From Cyclobacteriaceae bacterium (GTDB lineage Bacteria > Bacteroidota > Bacteroidia > Cytophagales > Cyclobacteriaceae): a DNA stretch of 64,000 nt. Position numbers and translations under genes: made by a program. Below the pieces are notes generated by a model, which ran no database searches, was not told the DNA's origin, and was given only the letters and a program-made list of their open reading frames with translations. The DNA lies in NCBI GenBank assembly GCA_016787565.1, contig JAEUUG010000004.1, forward strand, positions 620,593 through 684,592, given 5' to 3'. Shown here piece after piece: positions 63,867-64,000 of the stretch; position 1 is the stretch's first letter; every line of letters begins with the position of its first letter.

Positions 63867-64000
63867 AGATGGGGCTTAATATTCTCAATGAAGTCGAACA
63901 GCAACTCTGTACGACAGTTTATCTCGCCACAGGCGGATGGTTTCAGCCACTCACCCACCTCTCCAGATGGGGCTTAATATTCTCAATGAAGTCGAACAGC
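63841..64000. repeat. 98-base tandem repeat derived from tRNA-Ser
   Basis: GGTTTCAGCC...CTCTCC (26 bases of tRNA-Ser 5' half) plus a 36-base spacer (63867-63902) repeat exactly 98 bases later (63939-64000), reaching the window edge. Between the repeats lie TGTACGACAGTTTA (63908-63921, also from tRNA-Ser) and a 17-base insert. The array probably goes on beyond the window. Confidence 0.9.
63908..63964 (-). pseudogene. tRNA-Ser 5'-half copy with replaced anticodon arm
   Basis: The copy keeps the acceptor 5' strand, D-arm and the variable-arm side of tRNA-Ser, but the ten bases GCAAACTGCT around the anticodon are replaced by TCTCGCCACAGGCGGAT (63922-63938), which holds a CGCC-ACA-GGCG hairpin. 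There is no T-arm or acceptor 3' strand, so it cannot work as a tRNA. Confidence 0.75.

Overview
The window reads as chromosomal DNA of a Bacteroidota bacterium, most likely of the order Cytophagales (inferred, no database search). The signs are a type IX secretion C-terminal sorting domain on a giant subtilisin-like protease, a lipoprotein-type TamA homologue (TamL), Bat aerotolerance proteins, a ribosomal protein of the THX family, promoters that fit the Bacteroidota pattern TTTG-N19-TAnnTTTG, A-rich start regions usually without a Shine-Dalgarno sequence, and a DUF1501 / DUF1549-DUF1553 / planctomycete-type cytochrome cluster. Nearly all of it is well packed housekeeping and accessory sequence. 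No phage, integrase, insertion sequence or CRISPR array was seen.

Layout. 1-4677 (+): an export-type operon for glycans with the end of an FG-GAP/ASPIC protein, a GH5 glycosidase and an AGE-family epimerase lipoprotein. It meets a Gfo/Idh/MocA oxidoreductase (4674-5765, -) tail to tail. 5878-7336 (-): a small repressor-membrane protein-secreted protein group with matching GTTTA-N5-TAAAC palindromes in its promoters. 7486-12611: GTP-type PEP carboxykinase, riboflavin synthase, and an operon of a membrane histidine kinase and a PAP2 phosphatase. 12866-16977: a dihydrolipoyl-dehydrogenase-like flavoprotein that has lost its active-site cysteines, a nitroreductase, an acetyltransferase and small unknowns.

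17092-26247 (+) is the best understood block: a THX ribosomal protein gene, then a Trp-rich leader peptide with attenuator, then trpE-G-D-C-F-B, a DUF1684 lipoprotein, trpA, a DAHP synthase and an ArsC-like gene. One promoter appears to serve THX and the leader, and the attenuator couples trp expression to tryptophan supply. 26938-32965 (-) is a three-gene surface/periplasmic cytochrome-type cluster. 33168-34638 (-) holds Hsp20 and HemF. 34780-44904 (+) holds a TPR-HTH regulator, a small unknown gene, the 2490-residue T9SS protease and a lipoprotein.

45049-62709: fused 2-oxoacid dehydrogenase E1, TamL and a TrmH-type methyltransferase (divergent), a queuosine precursor transporter with RNase Z, a STAS protein overlapping purC, a YwqK-repeat protein, a thiolase, batB-batC, and a calcium pump with a Ca2+/Na+ antiporter. 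62801-64000 is different: three tRNA genes (Pro-UGG, Arg-UCU, Ser-GCU, all on the minus strand) are mixed with duplicated GIY-YIG nuclease genes and with broken tRNA copies whose stem-loops have been replaced by foreign short palindromes. This tRNA-repeat zone and the trp attenuator are the two most interesting parts of the window.
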